Source: Posidonia oceanica
Lineage: Eukaryota; Streptophyta; Magnoliopsida; Alismatales; Posidoniaceae
Reading direction: 5' to 3'
Assembly (NCBI GenBank): GCA_037176725.1
Contig: JAZBRS010000044.1
Coordinates: 9,734,001 to 9,798,000, forward strand
DNA length: 64,000 nt
A program made the translations under genes and the position numbers. The notes below the pieces were generated by a model. The model saw only the letters and a list, made by a program, of their open reading frames with translations, was not told the DNA's origin and ran no database searches. This document shows positions 8,077 through 19,585 of this stretch, one piece after another; the stretch's first letter is position 1; each line of letters begins with the position of its first letter.

Positions 8077-10200
8077 ATGGCCTAGTACGTCGGTGAGCCT
8101 CTCTTCACTCCTGTCACGGAGGGTGTTTCCGCTCCGGCCCCTTCGGTTGCTCTTTCTGCCCCTCTTATTCCCCCTCCGACGCTAAGGTTTCCTCTGCTGA
8201 TGCCTCTAGGATCTCAGTATGTCCCAGGACAGTGGCAAGCATCTCTTCATCTGGATCCGATCACCGAGTCTATCTTGATGACCGTTACTCGCGTTTCGGA
8301 GATGCCATTGCCCCCTCCTTCCTAGGGATACGTCGCCTTTGACATCCCTCCTACCACTGCTACGACTTTTGCTATAGCACCTACTCCTCCCGGACAGTCT
8401 GTGTCTGTGGCATTTGCCTCTCAATCCTCGCCGGCACTGCACTCCAGCGTTCCTGCTGACGGAACGCCTGAGGCTCAGTACCAGCACCTGATGGAGCTTG
8501 CCCAGAGACTGCAGAGCATGGCTCTATCGGTTCGTCCCTCATCTACTCCTGTCTCTCCTAAGGTTCCTTTGAGGCCAGTTCCTGCATTTCATGCATCTAC
8601 CTCCACACCTCCGCCTCGACCATCGTCTCAACCGCTCACGGTTCCGACGATGGGGGCCCGGTTACCGCCTCCTTCTGCACAGCACTTAGCACAGCATGCT
8701 CCTCTTCCTCCTGGTGGTCAGTCCTTTGGGCTGGCTAGAGCCCAGTACTCCACTGGCTCGTTGTCCAGCACCCCGCCTGTACAGCAACTGGTGCTCCAGC
8801 ATCCTACCCCTCCCACAGCATAGCATGTCTCCTACCCCCTCCCTTGCATCAGGCCCAGAACCCTGCATTCATCCCTACATACACAGTTCCCCAGCACGGA
8901 TACGCCGGCCATCCCGTTGCTCCACCAGGCGACGCTATGGTAGATCTGGAGGAGCACTTAGGTGCGACCCACTCGGCATATGTGCTCACTACCCTTGCCA
9001 ATCCCTCTCCTATGGCAGCAAATCCAGACCCCATTAACAACCAGATGAACGTCTTGGAAAAGACACTACGACTAGTGCAGGGTATTGAGCACCAGACCTA
9101 CCAATTTCGGGACCTCTGCTGCTTTCCAAAGGCGGTACTCCCTCCGAAGTTCAAAATCCCGGACTTCGAGAAATGCAATGGTAAGGGCTACCCCGTAGCA
9201 CACCTGAAGGCGTATTGCGGTGATCTCACTCAGCTTCAGGCTGACGAGAGGTTGCTGATCCGCCTGTTCCAGAAGAGCTTGACCGGGCCGGCACTCAAGT
9301 GGTTCACATCGCTTGATATGTCAGCCATCAAGACTTGGAATGACCTCAGTCAGGCGTTCTTGGAGTAGTACTCCTTCAACCTCGATCTAGTCCCAAAGCG
9401 GGCGGACTTGATCGCAATTAAGCAGAATTCCAGCGAGCCGTTCGGGGAGTACGTTGGCCGCTGGCGCGCCCTTGCTTCATAGGTCCGAGATAGACCCTCT
9501 GACGAGGAGTCTATTGAGATCGTTATCAAAGGGGCACAGCCATCTCTTGGTGCTCTGCTTAGCATCCAGCCAGTCACTACTTTCGTAGCACTTATCCGAG
9601 CTAGAGCGCGCGTGGAGAGTTCTTTGCGGAGTGGCAACTTCCCGGCTCTCTCTGCGTTCACTAAGTAGGCCGCGATCAGCAGTAACAGTGCCAACAGCAG
9701 TGCTTCCAACAACAACAGTGGCAGCAGCAACAACCGTCTGAAGAAGAAGGACTCGCCGAAAACCACTGTTGCATTCGTTGACTCTCCTGCTGTGCCTGTT
9801 CACTTGCCGTCCCGACCTGCCTTAGCTCAGATGGTGTATGCTCCAGCACCTAGGAATCCACCCACACCACAGATCACAACCTCCGCTAGACCGGTCTACC
9901 CCGCCGCACCGGTTCAGCAAGGCTCATACCAGAGGCAAAGAAGACCACCCACTGAGAAGCGGAAATTCGCCCCTCTGGTGGAACTGCTCAGGGTCATCTT
10001 GCCGAAGGTTGCATCGCTCCTGAAGTTCCCAGAGGTTTGCCCGCCCCCAAATCCTTTGCCGCATTGGTTTAAGGCAAACCTCTTCTACAATTTCCATCGA
10101 AGTGTCGGGCATTCGACGAACAATTGCTACTTCTTGCGGAACGCTATTCAGGATCTAATCGAATCGGGAACGATTGTGATCGACACGCACGAGGCATCCA
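8077..10200 (+). pseudogene. gag: Tat-1 gag region
   Basis: Structural capsid-type protein of the particle. The N-terminal part (8077-9000) is Pro/Ser/Thr-rich. The gag core (about 9040-9600) contains LKWFTSLDMSAIKTWNDLSQ, then EPFGEYVGRWRALA and IEIVIKGAQPSLGALL, as in the retrotransposon gag family. A C-terminal FHRSVGHSTNNC motif followed by AIQDLIESGTI (about 10090-10170) matches the usual end of Tat gag. A 1-bp deletion near 8830 shifts the frame relative to Tat-2. Stops at 8083, 8323, 8821, 9366, 9480 and 9666 break it. The segment 9670-9760 is Ser/Asn-rich. Homology to the Tat-2 gag at 35315-37430 is clear along the whole length. Confidence 0.9.
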
Positions 10201-11149
10201 CTCAAGCACACACACATGCATCTGCACATTTAGCTGTTCCCCCTCATTCTGGCATCATCTACCAACCCCTACCGAAACACACTTATCCGGGAGGGGCAGG
10301 AAACTCAGGCATTCATTTTGTCTTTCCTTCTGGGCCTACTACCTCTGTTGTAGACCCTTCTGATCTCATTTCTGATATCTCTAAGCCTTTCCCTATCAAT
10401 CTCTACTTTGCGGTAGTTGCCGACTCCAAGTCGAGAGTTCACACGATCCGACCGCGTGCCAGGCCAGAGCGCCCCTTCGCGCCCCCTACTGTGCTTCCTC
10501 AAGCTCAACCCCTTGTACACCTTCTAGCTAGGGCCCAACCTACATCCCCTGTCCACCTCTTAGGGCAGCCTCAGCTAGAATCCCCCATACATCTTCTAGG
10601 CAGACCTCAGTCAGCCCCTGCCTTCTCACCCCAACAACCTTACCATTTAGATAGACCTCAATGCCCAGTAGATCCCCCTGTAACCCCTCCTGTGCTCGCA
10701 GCACGTGCCCTGGTGGTTATTGACTTAACCCTGGACACCCATCGCGTCCCTTACAGTTACGCCACAGAAATGTGCACGGAAGTAACGCGATCGGTGAGGG
10801 TCTACAGACCCTTAGCACCAGCCAATAGGTCAAATCACCCTGAACCTGCTATGCCCCCACCCTCTAACCAACCCATAGCAAACCTAGCCTCAAACCAACC
10901 TGTAGCAAGCCAAATCCCTGCCCAACCTGTAGCGGCCCAATCTCCTGCCACTACCCCTTTAGAGCTTGCCAAAACAACCCCTCCTGCTGCCAAGAAAAAT
11001 CAACCCAAAGCAGACATAACCTCCCAACTTAAGAAGGTCAAAGCCGACATTTCCATTTGGGACCTAATCCACACCTCTGCCGAACACCGCGAGGCTTTTC
11101 TTCGCGTGTTCCAGGCTGCCCGTGTGTCCCAATCTATTGAGCCTTCAGC

Positions 11150-11665
11150 TTTGGAAAGCATGGTAGGGATGATTGTGGAGCCCCAAGTCATCTCTTTTAC
11201 AAGTGATGAGTTGCCTCCGGTGGGGATTAATCACAATCAACCCCTGTATGTCACGGTTCAGTTCAAAAACTTTCGCATTCCCCTAACACTGGTTGATAAC
11301 GGGTCAGGCCTTAACGTCTACCCCTTGCGTACTGCAACCAAGCTTGGATTCAAAGTCGAGGACATCACGCCAGCCGTGAAGGCAATGACAGCTTTTGACA
11401 ACACCCACCATGACGCTCTGGGGATCTTGATTATTCCTCTTGCCATTGTCTGGTCGTTTTCGATGTAGAATTCTATGTCGTCGACTTGAAGCCGAACTTC
11501 AATCTCCTGCTTGGGCGCCCTTGGCTCCACAAGCATCAGGTCCTTCCCTCGACCCTCCATCGAATGATAAAGTACCATCGCGGCGATGATGTCATTGTCG
11601 TCATGGCGGAGAACTTTGAGAAGGAGCGGATCAAGGCAGTCTCCCTCGTCTCTTCACAAGCTATC
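11150..11665 (+). pseudogene. Tat-1 aspartic protease
   Basis: Retropepsin-like protease that would cleave the polyprotein. The active-site motif is LVDNGSGLNV, with Asp at 11295-11297. The Asp-Asn-Gly-Ser form is one I associate with Tat elements in place of Asp-Thr/Ser-Gly. The upstream DELPPVGINHNQPL block and the downstream NFLLGRPWLHKH-type block (here NFNLLLGRPWLHKH, near 11495-11540) frame the domain. A single-base loss near 11440 changes the frame between active site and C-terminal block; Tat-2 is continuous at this place. A TAG follows at 11666. Confidence 0.88.
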
Positions 11666-11782
11666 TAGTTTGACCCTGAGACTTCCGAAGCCTTGTATCG
11701 CGTTAACCGGTGTGAGCCAGTTAACTTCATTCCTGATCTTGAACGCGCCAACTCCTTAGCCGTTCACAACAACCCCTTTCGA

Positions 11783-11925
11783 ATGGTCGAGAATGTATGT
11801 CACAGATGGGGTTACATAAAGGGTACACCGCTCGGGCGTCACGGCCAGGGGATCGCAGAGCCGATCGTAGAGGCGAAGCGGAGGAAATTTGAAGGCCTCG
11901 GTTATGTGCCTAAGCCCGACGAAGA
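11783..11925 (+). pseudogene. G-patch-like segment after Tat-1 protease
   Basis: Glycine pattern GYIKGTPLGRHGQGIAEPI followed by GLGY after 17 residues, close to the G-patch RNA-binding consensus. Betaretroviral proteases carry a G-patch in the same position. The Tat-2 copy (39003-39125) keeps GTPLG and GLGY but has lost one glycine (GQG replaced by SQV). Confidence 0.55.
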
Positions 11926-13660
11926 TCACTGCTTTCAAATGAAGGATCAGGAACCTACTATCCCCAGAGACCTCACTAACTTCACCAGTGCAGGAGTTCT
12001 GGGATCAATTGATGATCAAGTCACGGTGCCAACGGGAGATTGGGTCTGCGTTGAGGACTACTACTCGGATGAGGAGCAGTCTGGCACAACAGAGGCAGTC
12101 CCAACTAGCAGTAAGGCTCTGATCAACACGGAAGCGCCCTGGTCAGTTTGTTTGGCTTTTCCTTCAGCAGATACAGCAGACAAATCAGCAGACTCTGTGG
12201 TAGAACTGACAAGCCCTAACATTCTTGCAGCCACATCCGCATTACAAGTACAGGCAGCAGCAGCAGCTCAGAAGTCAGAGACACTCCTTCTGGCACAATC
12301 AGGCGGGCTACCTGTAGTCACAGTCGCATCAGTACCGCTGTCGCTCTCTCTGGAGGGACAGTCAGTCAACTCAGTCAGTAGCACAACTCAGCCCGTTTTA
12401 GCAGCCACATCAGCGAGAATGCAGCTGGCGCAGTCCGCTTCACATCCTTCTGCCGCAGAACAGCAACTCTCCTGGCAGGACCCCATGGCATTAGAGGTCG
12501 CACTCTCATCGTCACCACTGGTTGCAGAGGACCAATTGAGCATCATAGTCTCCCTGCCCTTGAGCCCTCAAAAGAGCACCACTGCCTGCCCTCTAACTGC
12601 AACAGTGACCCTGGCAGCATACCCATCTGTAGCCCTGCTGACCAGTCTGTTTGGATCTCCCATGCCGAAGCTGCCACTATCAAGCGTGCCCGTGAGCCAG
12701 ACCATGTAAATACCAAGGGCAGCGATCCATCTTGCAGCCAGGCCAGTGCCGCAGGCCCCCGGCGCCTACTACGTTGACTCATCCTCGGATGAGGAGAAAG
12801 GAGTGGCGATAGAAGCCTAGGTCGATTCATGGATGTCTGACTTAGAGCTACTTTATCAAGAACAGCTCAAGTCGATAGCAGAAGACCTGGCAGAACACCA
12901 AGCTGCAGAAAGGAAAGGGAAAGCCGTGGCTACAGACCCTCCCCTGCGAGAAGACCATGCCTCTATCATGGTCCTGGAAGAAGATTCAGCAATACCGGAC
13001 TCCCCTAGACCAGATGAGCTCATTACCCTCCAACCAGAAGGCTGGTCTAGGTGGTTTGTGCAACACATGCCTCACTTAGGTAGTGTAGCAAGCGGCAATA
13101 CCCAGATCAGCCACCAGTCCAGCATACCCTCCACGAGCACACTAGAAGACTCAGAGGAGAAAGCACTAGCAGTCCAAGCAGCAGTAGTAACAGAGCAGAA
13201 AGCAGAATCAGCAACAGAATTGTCAGTAGCCTCAGTAGCAAAGCCATCAGCAGTATTAGTGGTAGAATCAACAAGGCCCTCAGCAGTATCAGTAGAGCAC
13301 TCAGCAGAATCAGTAAAGCCAGAGCAAACAGTACAAGTTGCCAGGACAGAGGTCGTGCACTGAGGCTACAAGAATACTCGAGTAAGCGTGACCATCCTGA
13401 AGCGTCACCAGGGCCAAGCAGCGGAACATATACACTCTTTTGACATCACAAATCCTTCTTTTGAGAAAGAGATCCTCTCGGAACTTATTGCTTATGGAGA
13501 GGAGGATGATACGGGCGAGGATGAGACTGACAAACCACTGCCCGAGTTCCGGCCCTACGACGATGACCCAGAAGGCCCCAACCTTCATGTTGAGGAAGAA
13601 ACAGAGGTTGTCAATATCGGCACAGTTGAGGAAGTCAGAGAAGTTCGCATCAGTGCCTAG
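11926..13660 (+). pseudogene. Tat-1 linker between protease and RT
   Basis: Two recognisable parts are DLTNFTSAG...VCVEDYYSDEEQSG (about 11970-12080) and SWMSDLELLYQEQLKSIAEDLAEHQ (about 12824-12900), both shared with Tat-2. Between and after them are Ala/Ser/Thr/Val/Gln-rich low-complexity stretches. No enzyme domain is visible. Stops at 12707, 12818, 13361 and 13658; the last is shared with Tat-2 and lies just before the RT domain. Confidence 0.75.
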
Positions 13661-14598
13661 CTGTCCCCCCAGGCTCGAGCAGAGTTCATCGCATTCCTAA
13701 AAGAATATGCGGATGTCTTCGCCTGGAGTTATGAAGATATGGTTGGCCTTGACATAGAGATAGTGGTGCATAATCTATCCCTGGACCCAGATGCCAAGCC
13801 AGTAAAGCAGAAGCTGAGAAGATGGCGACCGCAGTGGCTGCTTATGATCAAAGAAGAGATCATGAAACAGCACAGAGTCAATTTCCTCAAGGTCGTCCTT
13901 TATCCTGAGTGGCTGGCAAACATTGTACCTGTGCCCAAGAAAGATGGCCGCGTCCGGATCTGCATCGACTATAGGGACCTGAACAAGGCGAGTCCCAAGG
14001 ACGACTTCCCATTGCCTCACATTGACGTCCTAGTCGACAATACAGTGGGCCACAAGATGCTCTCCTTCATGGACAGCTTTTCTGGATACAATCAGATCAA
14101 CATGGCAGAAGAAGACATGGAAAAGACTTCATTCATCACCCCTTAGGGAGTCTTCTGCTACCAAGTCATGCCGTTCGGGCTGAAGAATGCTGGCGCAACC
14201 TATCAGAGGGCCATGACTGCACTGTTCCACGACCTCATGCACCAAGAAGTGGAGGTCTATGTAGATGACATGATTGCTAAAACCAAAGAGCCTGAAGATC
14301 ATCTTGCCTGTCTAAAGAAGCTCTTTACTCGTCTACGGAAGTACAAGCTGCGCCTGAACCCCAACAAGTGTGTATTCGGGGTATCATCTGGCAAACTGCT
14401 GGGCTACATTGTTAGCCAAAGGAGGATTGAGGTGGACCCAATGAAGGCCAAAGCCATCGTGGATATGCCACCCCCTCGGACTGAAAAGGAGGTCAGAGGT
14501 CTGCTTGGGCGTTTACAATACATCAGTCGCTTCATTGCACAGCTTACGCCCATCTGTGAACCTATATTCAAGCTCCTGAAGAAGAACGTGCAGATTCA
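13661..14598 (+). pseudogene. Tat-1 reverse transcriptase
   Basis: RNA-directed DNA polymerase domain. In order: EYADVFAWSYEDMVGLD, IVPVPKKDGRVRICIDYRDL, FMDSFSGYNQI (first catalytic Asp near 14071), PFGLKNAGATYQRAM, and the YVDD box at 14258-14269, which supplies the other two catalytic Asp. The thumb region ends with ISRFIAQLTPICEPIFKLL. All three catalytic Asp are present. One stop (TAG at 14144) replaces the Trp codon kept in Tat-2. The gypsy affiliation is secure. Confidence 0.95.
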
Positions 14599-15075
14599 TT
14601 GGAGTGAGGAGTGTCAGGCTGCATTTGCCAAGATCAAGCAGCTGCTGATTAAGCCTCCTGTCTTGGTTCCCCCCACTCCAGGGAGACCCTTTCTTCTGTA
14701 CCTTTCTACCACGCAGCATTCCATGGACGCTGTCTTGGGCCAACATGACGAATCTAGTAGAAAGGAGTGCGCCATCTACTACTTGAGCAAGAAGTTCAAT
14801 GAATGCGAAGCTAGGTACAGTACAATAGAGAAGATCTGCTTGTCCCTCGTCTGGGCTGCACAGAAATTGAGGCACTACATGATGGCATACCCAGTCCAGC
14901 TCTTATGCCGGCTTGATCCAATCAAGTTCCTCTTCCAAAAACCGGCCATGGTAGGCAAATGTGTTAAGTGGCAGGTGCTACTGTCTCAGTACGACATCAC
15001 ATTTGTCACGCAAAAATCTATGAAGGGTCAAGCTATGGCAGACCATCTTGCTGATCTCCCACTACCTGAATATCA
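14599..15075 (+). pseudogene. Tat-1 first RNase H (gypsy type, degenerate)
   Basis: Position and flanks match the standard gypsy RNase H (WSEECQAAFAKIKQLL, then AIYYLSKKFNECEARYSTIEKICLSLVWA). The expected first catalytic motif, usually Asp-Ala-Ser in a LxxDAS context, reads LYLSTTQHSMDAVLG, so the active-site Asp is gone. Tat-clade elements are known to carry an inactive gypsy RNase H kept as a connection domain, followed by a second RNase H. Confidence 0.85.
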
Positions 15076-15160
15076 GCCACTCCAGATGCAGTTTCTAGAT
15101 GAAGACATTTTGTTTGCAATGGAGGACTCTGAAAACAAAGACCCTGAAGATCAGGAGCAA

Positions 15161-15540
15161 TGGCAGCTATACTTTGATGGTGCCGTAAACAAGAAAGGCC
15201 GAGGTGTAGGCGCAGTACTGACAACGCCTCAGGGACAGATGATTCCCTTCTCTAGGAAGCTGACCTTCAAATGCACCAACAACGAAGCAGAGTACGAGGC
15301 ATGCATCCTGGGACTGAATGTTGCCCTCTAGCATGAAGTACAGAAGCTGCTGGTGCACGGCGATGCTATGTTGGTGATCTCTCAAGTCAATGGCGAGTGG
15401 AAAACGAAAGATCCGAACCTATTGCCATATCATGAACACCTGCTGAAGCTGATAGAACAATTTGCAAGCATCCGCTTCACATACATGAACCAAGCAAGGA
15501 ACGCATATGCAGATGCGTTAGCTACCATGGTGTCCTGGCT
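15161..15540 (+). pseudogene. Tat-1 second RNase H (archaeal type)
   Basis: Starts WQLYFDGAVNKKGRGVGAVL (first Asp), then NNEAEYEACILGL (Glu), VHGDAMLVISQV (Asp) and ARNAYADALATM (last Asp). The four acidic residues give a full D-E-D-D set. This additional domain is the diagnostic feature of the plant Tat clade. A TAG at 15329 replaces GAG of Tat-2. It would degrade the RNA strand during reverse transcription. Confidence 0.9.
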
Positions 15541-15603
15541 CAGTATACCTGAAGACAGCACAGTGGATGTATCTGTTACTCGTATTGAGCAGCTGCACAC
15601 TGT

Positions 15604-16887
15604 ATGAGCATTGAGGAGGTAGATTCAACAACAGAGGAGCAGCCTAGGTACAAAGACATAAAAGCTTTCTTGGAATCAGGCAGCTTTCCACCCGGTACCT
15701 CACCAGTGGACAAGAGAACTCTGACGCGTCTGGCGTCAAAGTATGTATTAGGGGTGGGACAGTTGTACAGAAGATCATACAATCAAATGCTCTTGCGCTG
15801 CCTAAACAAATCAGAGGCTGATGTGCTGATGCTTCAAGTGCATGCGGGGACCTACGGCCCGCACATGAATGGCGTCCTCCTAGCCAAGAAGATAATGCTG
15901 CAAGGATACTACTGGCTCACTATGGAAGCTGACTGCTGCCGATTCGTGCGCAGATGCCATAACTGCCAAGTGCACGGCAACTTTATTCGGGCGCCCCCTC
16001 AAGAACTGTACAGCATGTTGTCGCCATGGCCCTTCTCCACCTGGGGAATTGATGTCATTGGCGCCATCCACCCTCCAGCTTCTAATGGTAATTGTTACAT
16101 TCTGGTAGCGATTGATTACTTCACTAAATGGGTGGAAGCGGCCTCCTACAAGACGGTGACTGCCGTGGCTACAGAAAAGTTTATCAGAAACAACATCATA
16201 GCCCGGTACGGGGTCCCGCATGCAATCATATCTGACAATGGCACAAATTTCATTGCTAAGAGGATTGAAGACTATCTGCAGAGCTTCAGTATCAAACATC
16301 ACAGATCCTCGCCTTATCGGCCATAGATGAATGGCGCGGTGGAGTCCGCCAACAAAAATCTAGTCAAAATCCTGAAGAAAATGGCAGAAACTCATAAGGA
16401 CTGGTACGACAAGCTTCCTTACGCACTCTGGGCATATAGGACATCTGTTCGCACTTCAACAGGCACCACCCCATACTCTCTGGTGTACGGCATGGAGGCA
16501 GTGCTACCCGTCGAGGTAGAGATTCCCTCACTATGGATCCTACGCGAAGCTGAGTTGGATGAAGCAGAATGAGTCGAAGATCGCTGCGTCCAACTGAACC
16601 TGATTGATGAGCACAGGCTGCAAGCTATGCATAATGCTTACTGCTATCAAAAAAGAATGGCCAAGTCTTACTTGAAGAAAGTTCAGCCAAGAGGCTTCCA
16701 AACAGGGGACCTTGTTCTGCGCACCATTCACTTGCCTGATGGTCGAGGGAAATTCCGACCTAACTGGCGTGGCCCCTTTGTAGTAAAGCAAGTCTTTTCG
16801 GGCGGCGCTGTAACCCTTGAGGATATGGATCAAGTCGAGCAGTCTGAGCCCGTCAACCTCTGCTACCTCAAGAAGTACTATCAGTAG
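15604..16887 (+). pseudogene. Tat-1 integrase
   Basis: The zinc-binding H-H-C-C region runs from His at 15841 to CHNCQ at 15955-15969. The catalytic core has WGIDVIG (Asp 16051-16053), ISDNGTNF (Asp 16234-16236) and GAVESANKN (Glu 16342-16344), so D-D-E is complete. The C-terminal part has RPNWRGPFVVKQVF, the GPF/Y-type module, and ends YLKKYYQ. Stops at 16324 (CAG in Tat-2) and 16570 (TGG in Tat-2). A single-base loss near 15600 puts it in a different frame from the RNase H. Would insert the cDNA into chromosomes. Confidence 0.94.
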
Positions 16888-18383
16888 CCGAAGGCGGCCC
16901 CATTGCAGATACTCTTCTTCCACCTACACACTTACATTCTCACTTCTTGCATTCCCATCCTACCTGCATCTTCTATCTTGTCTCTTACTTTTGTTCTTGA
17001 ACATCCGCTTATGCTTCCTCTATCCTACTCTTGCATCATCTCTCTTTTCAAATCATCATTGTCATCCTCCCAAAACATGCATCATCTCTTTTTCAAATCA
17101 TCATCGTCATCCTCTTAAGTCATGCATTACATCTTCTGCCCGGTGATGAAAATCAGAAGTGCTTGCCTGCTCTGGAAAGAGTCCACCCTGCCTCACCCGG
17201 CACTACTTAGATGCCTTAGCATGTGAGGGAGCCACCACCAATCAGGACAGGCGAACTGCGTAAAACTCGTAAGGACATACACCTCTGAGGAAGAAAAAAT
17301 GCTAGGATGTGAGTTGGAAAGGTGAGAATAGATATTTAGGCTTGGGCACATCCAAGGAACGGAAGACGAAGACAGAAGCCGGCCCTAGAGATAGGGGTGT
17401 GCAGTCAAATCTTGCTCCTTCTACCATGTCATAGCAGACCCAAAGCCTACATCCATTACAACCCAAACACCCTTCCTTTTACCTCCAAAATGGGGATAGC
17501 AAAAGCCTGTGAAAAAAAAAGAAAAAAAGAAATCAAACAAGCAAAAAAAAAAAGAGATAGAACAAAGACAAAAAAAAGGGGAAAAAGCAAGCAAAAAAAA
17601 GAAAAAAAAAGAAAGAAAAGAAAAGGGCAAGATTCAGCCCGAAAATACAGGCGACATCATCCCCCCGTACCTTACAAGAAACCTAAGGGTGTAAGCCTAA
17701 AAGGGTCTACCACTTCCCTCCAAAAACAAACACTTACCATCTCCTAGCTAGGGGCAAAGAAAGACTGCATACCCATGAGGGAGAAATAAAAAAAGAGAGC
17801 AGAAAGAATAGGTGTAGGTCCTGAGAGCTCGGCAGGTAGCCTGTCCTCACCACACCACCACCTGACACCCATTCTGGAGTGCCACCAGCAAGCTAAGAGT
17901 CCAAGTAGGGCCTAGTGAGTCAGGGATCACTCCCTTCCTCTGCAGTAGGCACCAAAGCACTCCGTATGCTGAGGGCACAAAAGCATACTAATCATCTCTT
18001 AAGCATACCAACCTGCATCATGCATGCATGCATTTTCAATCATCCTTTCCTTCCTATCAATCGTCCCGCTCTGCAACTCGCTTCGACTCTGAGACAGTAC
18101 TCCTTGCCAAGCACGCGTTGACGCCATTCGAGCTGCACTGGTCCAAATCTCCTGCCAAGTCCTCGCCCCGTGTCAATAAGACTGCTACAGATCTTTCCTG
18201 CTTATGATTGCTTAGCTGTTTTGTTCTGATATTAACTACTGAATACATGTTGAACTGCTTTATCAGTCTCGGGTTCTGCTTTCCGCAAAAGATTATATGC
18301 TTGTGTGATCTGACTATCTACAGTATTGATAACAGGTACCTTCAAGCTCTGCAGCATCTGCCTATACCCCTGCGGCCTGCGCC
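16888..18383 (+). other. Tat-1 spacer between integrase and PMD-like ORF
   Basis: 1.5 kb without a supported gene. C/T-rich at first, then a purine-rich run of A and G (17500-17625) that yields a Lys-rich spurious frame. Conserved islands shared with Tat-2: the CCCGGTGATGAARATC region (17140-17260), the GGCAGGTAGCCTGTCCTCAC region (17830-17960) and the GAGACAGTACTC...ACGCGTTGACGCC region (18090-18160). The end (18310-18350) carries CTGACTATCTACAG and GATAACAG, possible 3' splice sites conserved in Tat-2. Confidence 0.75.
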
Positions 18384-19585
18384 ATGGGATATCCAACCCT
18401 TGAAACCCCAATGCACTGTTTTGAAGCCCTGCGGGGCTGGATTGGCAAGCTTACTCAGGAAGACTGCGAGAAGCTGTGCCTCTGGGGCATACCTACAAAA
18501 CTGCTGAAAGCGGCTGATGTCGAAGTGAGCCGTCATCTTCTGTGTGCTGCCACAAGATTCTGGAAGCCGACGCACCATGTCTTCTGCTTCGGAAGAACTG
18601 AACTGACACTTACTCTAGAGGAGGTGCGCCGCATCTGTGGCTTCTCCCAGCTGATGGGACCGCCCATTTTCATGAGGCGTGACAAATACATAGCGGTCCT
18701 CTGCAAGCTATCTGGGCTATCTACTGACAGATGCCAACAGAGACTGATCTGCACCAGCGGCCCGCGCCCATGCTGCACTTGCACTACTTTGATGAAATCA
18801 TAGACAAGCATGCTGAACTCGGAGATGATTTGTGGCTTCGGGGATTTGTCACCCGATTTCTGGGAGAGCTGATCTTCACTCATGGCCGGATGACAGTCGC
18901 GATAGAAGTTGTTGAAATCGCATTAGCTGTGGTGACTAGGCAGATCGACCTAGCAGCAGTTGTCTTAGCTGAAACTTACTACGGACTGGACCGCATCTCC
19001 CACCGCTGCCGCCACTTCCACGGCTGTGGAGTGCTAGTACAGATCTGGCTAGCCGCACATCTTGAACTGGACTTGCTGCGCCCCTGGGGCCACATCATTG
19101 AAGCATACTGCAATAGCGATCATGCCAAGACAATCAAGAAGGTCCTCGAAGAATACAAGAAGTTATCTGAGCTGACGGACGACACCGTCACCTGGCGCAT
19201 CATCTCGTCTGCAGCCGAGCCTTTTACTATCTTCTTCAATACCCGCGACGCGCGACTTGTGGTGCTGCCTGGATTCACTGGAGGCATGGAGTATCACCCC
19301 ACCTGAGTCATGCGGCAGTTCGGACTCCAGCAGGGTGCCTTCATAGATAGCACAGCCCCAAGACTACTTCAAGCATATCCTTATGGGACAGCATCTGCTA
19401 CAACAAAACTAGTTGATCTCATGCAGCATGGAGTGCAGTCGACTGACCTGGCATCTGCACAAGGCTCGGGGTGCACTCTCGAATATCTGACGGAGGTACA
19501 AACTTTCTGGCCTATCAATGAGATACCTCCTGGTGCTCCTCAGTTCCCTGACTCCAGAATGGCAAAGAAAGCCAGGACCGACTAG
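18384..19585 (+). pseudogene. Plant-mobile-domain-like ORF of Tat-1
   Basis: About 400 codons from ATG 18384 to TAG 19583-19585, in the place where env-like genes lie. N-terminal part: FWKPTHHVFCFGRTELTLTL-type block followed by EEVRRICG, which resembles the start of the plant mobile domain (aminotransferase-like, MAIN/MAIL family). C-terminal part: FTHGRMTVAIEV, LAETYYGLDRISHRCRHF, then GCGVLVQIWLAAHLE, resembling the second half of that domain. A 1-bp loss near 18765 and a TGA at 19304 (CGG in Tat-2) break it. Plant mobile domains are known in gypsy and MULE elements; function in the element is unknown. A related plant family (DUF7745) is an alternative. The start is supported by ATGGG(A/C) in both copies. 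Confidence 0.75.

Larger units (their letters stand above)
8077..16887 (+). pseudogene. Tat-1 gag-pol polyprotein, broken
   Basis: The polyprotein runs from ATG 8077 to the TAG at 16885-16887. Order: gag, protease, G-patch-like segment, low-complexity linker, RT, gypsy RNase H, archaeal-type RNase H, integrase. Comparison with Tat-2 shows about four small frameshifts (near 8830, 11440 and 15600 among them) and in-frame stops at 8083, 8323, 8821, 9366, 9480, 9666, 11666, 12707, 12818, 13361, 13658, 14144, 15329, 16324 and 16570. Most stops replace CAG, CAA, TGG or CGA in the other copy. The stops at 9666 and 13658 are shared with Tat-2. The start was chosen because both copies have ATGGCC in the same context after conserved leader sequence. 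Not functional. Confidence 0.93.

Noticed and set aside
17397..17747. Lys-rich frame after Tat-1 integrase
   Set aside because: It reads a purine-rich low-complexity run that is not conserved as protein in Tat-2.
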